Assembly (NCBI GenBank): GCA_016715625.1 | Contig: JADJZU010000010.1 | Span: 62,001-126,000, forward strand | Direction: 5' to 3' | Source of the DNA: Bacteroidota bacterium | GTDB taxonomy: Bacteria > Bacteroidota > Bacteroidia > Chitinophagales > LD1 | DNA length: 64,000 bases | Part shown: positions 60,037 through 64,000 of the stretch, in pieces | How positions within the stretch are numbered: the stretch's first letter is position 1 | Layout: every line of letters starts with the position of its first letter | Notes under the pieces: model-generated | Databases searched by the model: none | What the model was told of the DNA's origin: nothing | The model's input: the letters and a program-made list of their open reading frames with translations, nothing else | Program-made: the position numbers and the translations under genes

Positions 60037-60843
60037 ATGAATGCACCTATTGGCATATTTGATTCAGGTATTGGCGGCTTAACTGTCGCCAATGCTATTT
60101 CCGGGGTTTTGCCACAGGAGCAGCTTATCTACTTTGGCGATACGGCCCATTTGCCCTATGGCGATAAATCTAAAGAGCTCATTCGGCATTATTCCGAAAA
60201 GATTACTGATTATCTGATACACGATAAAGGGTGTAAAGCAGTGGTGATTGCCTGTAACACGGCTTCTTCGGCAGCTTATGAATTTCTGCGCGATAAGTAT
60301 CGGGGCGTGGTGCCCATCATTAGTGTGATTGATCCCATCATTGAGGCTATTGTGGAAGATGATACCATACATCACGTTGGGCTCATTGCCACCAAAGCGA
60401 CCATTTCATCGGGGGTCTATCAGGAAAAACTACAAAGGCGCAAACCGGATATTCGTTATGCGCCCTTAGCGACCCCTTTGCTGGTCCCAATGATTGAAGA
60501 AGGTTTTCATAACAACAATATCAGCCATGCCCTCATTCACAATTATCTGCAAAACGAGGCATTGAGCCACATTGATGCACTGATACTCGGATGTACACAT
60601 TACATTATCGTCCGAAAAGAAATAGATGAGTTTTATGGTGGACAGGTGAAGCTTTTTGATTCCACACACATTGTGGCTAATAAATTGAAGAAGATTCTGG
60701 AAAAAGAAGGTCTTCTGTCGGAAGGTCGGGTAAAAAACGATGAATTTTTATTGAGCGATTACACCGAAGCTTTTGCCAAAACCGCCAGGATGTTTTACGG
60801 TCACGAAATTAAATTGGTGCGGAAAGATATCTGGAACGATTAA
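60037..60843 (+). CDS. murI: Glutamate racemase
   Basis: 268 residues, usual length. The two catalytic cysteines are Cys73 in IACNTASS and Cys186 in LGCTHY; Asp9 in FDSGIGG is the conserved acid. It converts L-glutamate to D-glutamate for peptidoglycan in the cytoplasm. The ATG at 60037 lies only 8 bp beyond the T tract of the preceding terminator, so its own promoter must lie in or before the skp region, or terminator read-through supplies it. Confidence 0.95.
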   Translation: MNAPIGIFDSGIGGLTVANAISGVLPQEQLIYFGDTAHLPYGDKSKELIRHYSEKITDYLIHDKGCKAVVIACNTASSAAYEFLRDKYRGVVPIISVIDPIIEAIVEDDTIHHVGLIATKATISSGVYQEKLQRRKPDIRYAPLATPLLVPMIEEGFHNNNISHALIHNYLQNEALSHIDALILGCTHYIIVRKEIDEFYGGQVKLFDSTHIVANKLKKILEKEGLLSEGRVKNDEFLLSDYTEAFAKTARMFYGHEIKLVRKDIWND

Positions 60844-60916
60844 GCCGTCATCAAATATGCAAAAGAGGTTCTCTCACACCTCAAAAAATCTATTTTAGCC
60901 ACTCTAAAAATTATTC

Positions 60917-63900
60917 ATGCAGAAGTACAAGTTATTGAACAACGTCTTCGGATGGTTGATGTTCATTTTTGCTGCTGTGGTTTATACCATGACCATGGAA
61001 ACCAGCGGCAGTTTTTGGGATTGCGGAGAGTTTATATCAGGATGCTATCGTTTGCAAGTGGTGCACCCGCCAGGCGCTCCTTTCTTTTTAATGCTAGGTA
61101 GAATTTTTACGCTGCTGGGTGGCGAAGATGGCTCCCGAATAGCCATGATGGTAAACTGGATGAGCGCCCTGGCTACTGCCGGTGCGGTGATGTTCACCTT
61201 TTGGACCACGACTGCGCTGGCCAAGAAATTTTTAATGCGCGACAACAATTACTCGGATGGTAAAATATTTACGGTTATTGGTGCCGGTTTAATTGCAGCT
61301 ACTTCCTGCACATTCCTCGATTCGCTATGGTTTAGTGCTGTAGAAGGCGAGGTGTACGCCCTTTCGCAGTTCTTCATGAGCATTATTGTGTGGATGATCA
61401 TGAAGTGGGATGCGGATGATTCTCCTTATGCCGACCACTGGATTGTGCTTATCGCCTATATGACCGGGCTTTCTATTGGTGTTCACCTGTTGAGTTTGCT
61501 GGCTATTCCTGCTATTGCTGTGGTATATTACTACAAACGTTTTAAACCCACCTTGATTGGTTGGATTGGAGCCGTGGCTGTTGGATTCTTTGTACTGGGC
61601 TTTTACATGAAGTTCATCATTTCATTCACCCAGTCGTATCTGGCGGGTATGGATATGTTCTTTGTTAACTCACTGGGCCTGGGCTTTAACTCCGGTATTA
61701 TAGCAGGGGTTATTTTACTCATTGTTGTGTTTGCGCTTATCCTGCGCTACACACACAGTGGCAAAGACAACGACTTTTACCTTGCTATCGGGGCGGTTAC
61801 TTTTTATGTGTTGCTCGGATTTATGATTAACGATAGCTGGGCGTCTCGTTTTGCACGCATTGTTTTCATTGGTGGATTGTTATTGGCGCGCAACTATGGT
61901 TACGAAGCACGTAGAATACTCAACGTGGCAGTGTTAGCCATGGTGTTCTCTTACATTGGTTATCTCAGCTATGTAATGGTGCCGGTTCGAGCTATCGCTA
62001 ATCCGCCTATCAATATGAACCGCCCTACAGACCCCTTTACCATCAAGTCGTATGTAGACCGCGAACAATATGGCGATCGTCCATTGGCGAAAGGCCCTGA
62101 TTATACCGCTTCTTACGATGACATTATTGGGTACAAAACCACCGGAAAACGTTGGGTGAAAAATGTAAAAACCAATCGATACGAAGATGGTGGCGATAAG
62201 CAGGATTATGAGTTTAGTCCCGAAAGTCAGATGCTGTTTCCTCGCTTAGGTTTTTGGCAGGAAGACCAGAAAAAGGCCGGCTACCGCGCCTGGTTAAACC
62301 CGGAGTTCAATATTATCGACCGCGACTCGCGCGAGGTATTAAAAACCTTTCCGCCCGATGGTCAAAAAGCGGCTAACGATTATGTAGCGCAGTTAAATAA
62401 AGATAATCCCGGACGCGATGGACGTGGAAAATATGCCGTGAAAGATGCCATAAGTTTTAGCGACAACCTGGCATTTTTCTTCAAGTATCAGGTAGGCTAT
62501 ATGTATCTGCGCTATTTCATGTGGAACTTTAGTGGTCGTCAGGATGATATCCAGGGCACCTACGGAAACGATAATGGCAGATGGATTTCCGGCATCTCCT
62601 TCATTGACAATTCTTTTATTGCAAAGAATCTATTTGCACCGGCATGGCCACAGGAAAATTTACCGAAAGAAGCGCTGGCCAACAAAGCCCGAAATAAGTT
62701 TTTCATGATACCGCTCATTATCGGGTTGCTGGGCTTAATCTATACCTACTTTAAAGATGAGGAAACCTTCCTGGTCATTCTGGTATTGTTTGGCACTACG
62801 GGTTTATTACAAATTGTGTATCAAAACGAACCACCGATAGAGCCACGCGAGCGCGATTATGCGCAGGCCGGTTCATTCCTCACCTACACGATTTGGATGG
62901 GCTTTGGTGTAGTGGCATTGTTCGATATTTTAAGAACAAGATTAAAACTGGCCGAGTTGCCTAGCTCCTTTGCAGCTCTGGCACTTTGTGTAGCGGCTCC
63001 GGTGCTCATGGGCACACAGGGCTGGGACGATCACAACAGGCACGGTAGAAACACGGCCCGCGATTTCGCCCGTTGCTACCTGGAGTCATGCGCTCCCAAC
63101 GCCATTATTTTCACACAGGGCGATAACGATACCTATCCGTTGTGGTATGCGCAGGAAACCGAACACATCCGCACTGACATTCGGATCATTAATCTCTCTT
63201 TGTTAGGGGTAGATTGGTATATCGATCAGTTGCGATATAAAATGAATGATGCACCGGCTGTGCAGCTTTCCTTCCGTAGCGACCAGTATGCCGGCAGCAA
63301 CAGAGATGTAACGCGCTATCGTCCTGTTCAGGGCATTTCATCTTCCACACCGGTGGAGTTGAAACAAATGATGAGTTTTATAGCCAGCGATGACCCTAAC
63401 TCAAAAGATAAAGAAAGCGGTGATAGCTATTATTTTTCTAAAACATTCTTCATTGATATCGATACGACTCTGGCACGCCAGAAAAATTTTGTATCTGCCG
63501 ATGAGGATAGTCTGATAGTGCCTCGCATGCAGTGGACGATTGAAAACAGTGCCCTGCTCAAAAATGATTTGATGACACTGGATATTGTTGCCAATAATCT
63601 CATGAGCCGCCCGATCTATTTTGCAGTGAGTGTAGCACCGGATGCGTACGTTGGGCTCGAAAAATATTTTCAACTGGAAGGCTTAAGCTACCGGGTAGTG
63701 CCAAAGGAAAATACGAGCGGCTCGCCATACAGCGCACCGGCCCGCACCGATGTGATGTATGAAAACATGATGAAGAAATTCCGCTTCGGAGGTATCGAAA
63801 GCAATCCGGATATCTATCTGGACGAAAACAACCTTCGTATGACTGTGAATTTGAAAGGCAATTTCGGAAGACTGGCCGAAGCCTTGTTAGCCAAAGGAGA

Positions 63901-64000
63901 AAAACAAAAAGCAGCTGAGGTAATTGACCATTCCCTGAAAAACCTTCCGTCCGACCGGGTACCGCATTCCGTTTTCGACTTCCAGTATCCGGGCATTTAT
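60917..64000 (+). CDS. DUF2723 family polytopic membrane protein (truncated at window end)
   Basis: 1028 codons from ATG 60917, open to the last base, so the gene continues outside. The N-terminal third is polytopic (about 10 or more helices), with the family motif SGSFWDCGEFISGCYRLQ, VVHPPGAPFFLMLGRIF and LSIGVHLLSLLAIPAI. Later come more helices (about 590-720), then a large soluble region with RERDYAQAGSFLTYTIWMGFG and IIFTQGDNDTYPLWYAQE. Family members resemble protein O-mannosyltransferases of the GT-C fold; a glycosyltransferase role on surface proteins or lipids is inferred. No frameshift in 3 kb. Confidence 0.9.
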   Translation, partial: MQKYKLLNNVFGWLMFIFAAVVYTMTMETSGSFWDCGEFISGCYRLQVVHPPGAPFFLMLGRIFTLLGGEDGSRIAMMVNWMSALATAGAVMFTFWTTTALAKKFLMRDNNYSDGKIFTVIGAGLIAATSCTFLDSLWFSAVEGEVYALSQFFMSIIVWMIMKWDADDSPYADHWIVLIAYMTGLSIGVHLLSLLAIPAIAVVYYYKRFKPTLIGWIGAVAVGFFVLGFYMKFIISFTQSYLAGMDMFFVNSLGLGFNSGIIAGVILLIVVFALILRYTHSGKDNDFYLAIGAVTFYVLLGFMINDSWASRFARIVFIGGLLLARNYGYEARRILNVAVLAMVFSYIGYLSYVMVPVRAIANPPINMNRPTDPFTIKSYVDREQYGDRPLAKGPDYTASYDDIIGYKTTGKRWVKNVKTNRYEDGGDKQDYEFSPESQMLFPRLGFWQEDQKKAGYRAWLNPEFNIIDRDSREVLKTFPPDGQKAANDYVAQLNKDNPGRDGRGKYAVKDAISFSDNLAFFFKYQVGYMYLRYFMWNFSGRQDDIQGTYGNDNGRWISGISFIDNSFIAKNLFAPAWPQENLPKEALANKARNKFFMIPLIIGLLGLIYTYFKDEETFLVILVLFGTTGLLQIVYQNEPPIEPRERDYAQAGSFLTYTIWMGFGVVALFDILRTRLKLAELPSSFAALALCVAAPVLMGTQGWDDHNRHGRNTARDFARCYLESCAPNAIIFTQGDNDTYPLWYAQETEHIRTDIRIINLSLLGVDWYIDQLRYKMNDAPAVQLSFRSDQYAGSNRDVTRYRPVQGISSSTPVELKQMMSFIASDDPNSKDKESGDSYYFSKTFFIDIDTTLARQKNFVSADEDSLIVPRMQWTIENSALLKNDLMTLDIVANNLMSRPIYFAVSVAPDAYVGLEKYFQLEGLSYRVVPKENTSGSPYSAPARTDVMYENMMKKFRFGGIESNPDIYLDENNLRMTVNLKGNFGRLAEALLAKGEKQKAAEVIDHSLKNLPSDRVPHSVFDFQYPGIY

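Noticed and set aside
1..64000. tRNA, rRNA or cobalamin riboswitch (expected near B12-dependent icmF)
   Set aside because: No cloverleaf with GGTTCGAATCC-type arm, no rRNA segment and no B12-box sequence was noticed by eye; a covariance-model search would be needed to exclude them fully.

Overview
The window is chromosomal DNA of a member of the Bacteroidota, probably in the Chitinophagales/Sphingobacteriia neighbourhood (genus not identifiable). The reasons are five secreted proteins with C-terminal type IX secretion (T9SS) sorting domains, SprB-like and HYR repeat adhesins, three Skp-like genes after bamA, a fused IcmF mutase, a split transketolase and a DUF2723 membrane protein. I see no rRNA, tRNA, CRISPR array, prophage or intact insertion sequence.

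Layout. 0-10.5 kb: end of an unknown gene, two fatty-acid-hydroxylase-type membrane enzymes, and a giant T9SS adhesin (CUB, LamG-like, F5/8C-like, 246-bp HYR repeats) broken inside its repeats by a 2-bp deletion and a T-free, G/C-run-rich insert that looks like assembly error. 10.5-34 kb: metabolic and envelope genes (GNAT, PPK2, esterase, two L,D-transpeptidases, acyl-CoA dehydrogenase plus PlsC-type acyltransferase, DEAD-box helicase, serine hydrolase, T9SS beta-helix, T9SS alpha/beta hydrolase, amidase, SCP2, T9SS subtilase, DUF2805/DUF2256/flavin reductase, LolA-like plus ABC pair, penicillin acylase). 34-40.4 kb is more accessory: a 14-residue-repeat protein, a lipoprotein, a secreted WG/zinc-motif protein, an Old Yellow Enzyme, a nested palindrome, a membrane coiled-coil protein, a NYN/OST-HTH protein and a small membrane protein beside a duplicated icmF 3' end. 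40.4-64 kb: icmF, transketolase halves separated by a sulfatase and two VWA proteins, an ECF sigma/anti-sigma/Spy-type stress unit, a T9SS protein, a steroid-reductase-like enzyme, then uppS-bamA-three skp genes-murI and a DUF2723 protein.

The most important caution is frame integrity. About fifteen genes, most of them between 14 and 40 kb, are interrupted by 1-bp indels, and several fall in homopolymers and can be repaired by one base. Long genes elsewhere (icmF, bamA, DUF2723) are intact. Most broken genes are therefore more likely sequencing errors than pseudogenes.

Cooperation. uppS, bamA, the skp genes and murI supply lipid carrier, outer-membrane assembly and D-glutamate for envelope growth; the sigma/anti-sigma/Spy unit probably answers envelope stress. 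The T9SS cargo implies a secretion machinery elsewhere in the genome. The region most worth following up is 38.6-40.5 kb: the NYN/OST-HTH and membrane-protein cluster with its duplicated icmF tail.
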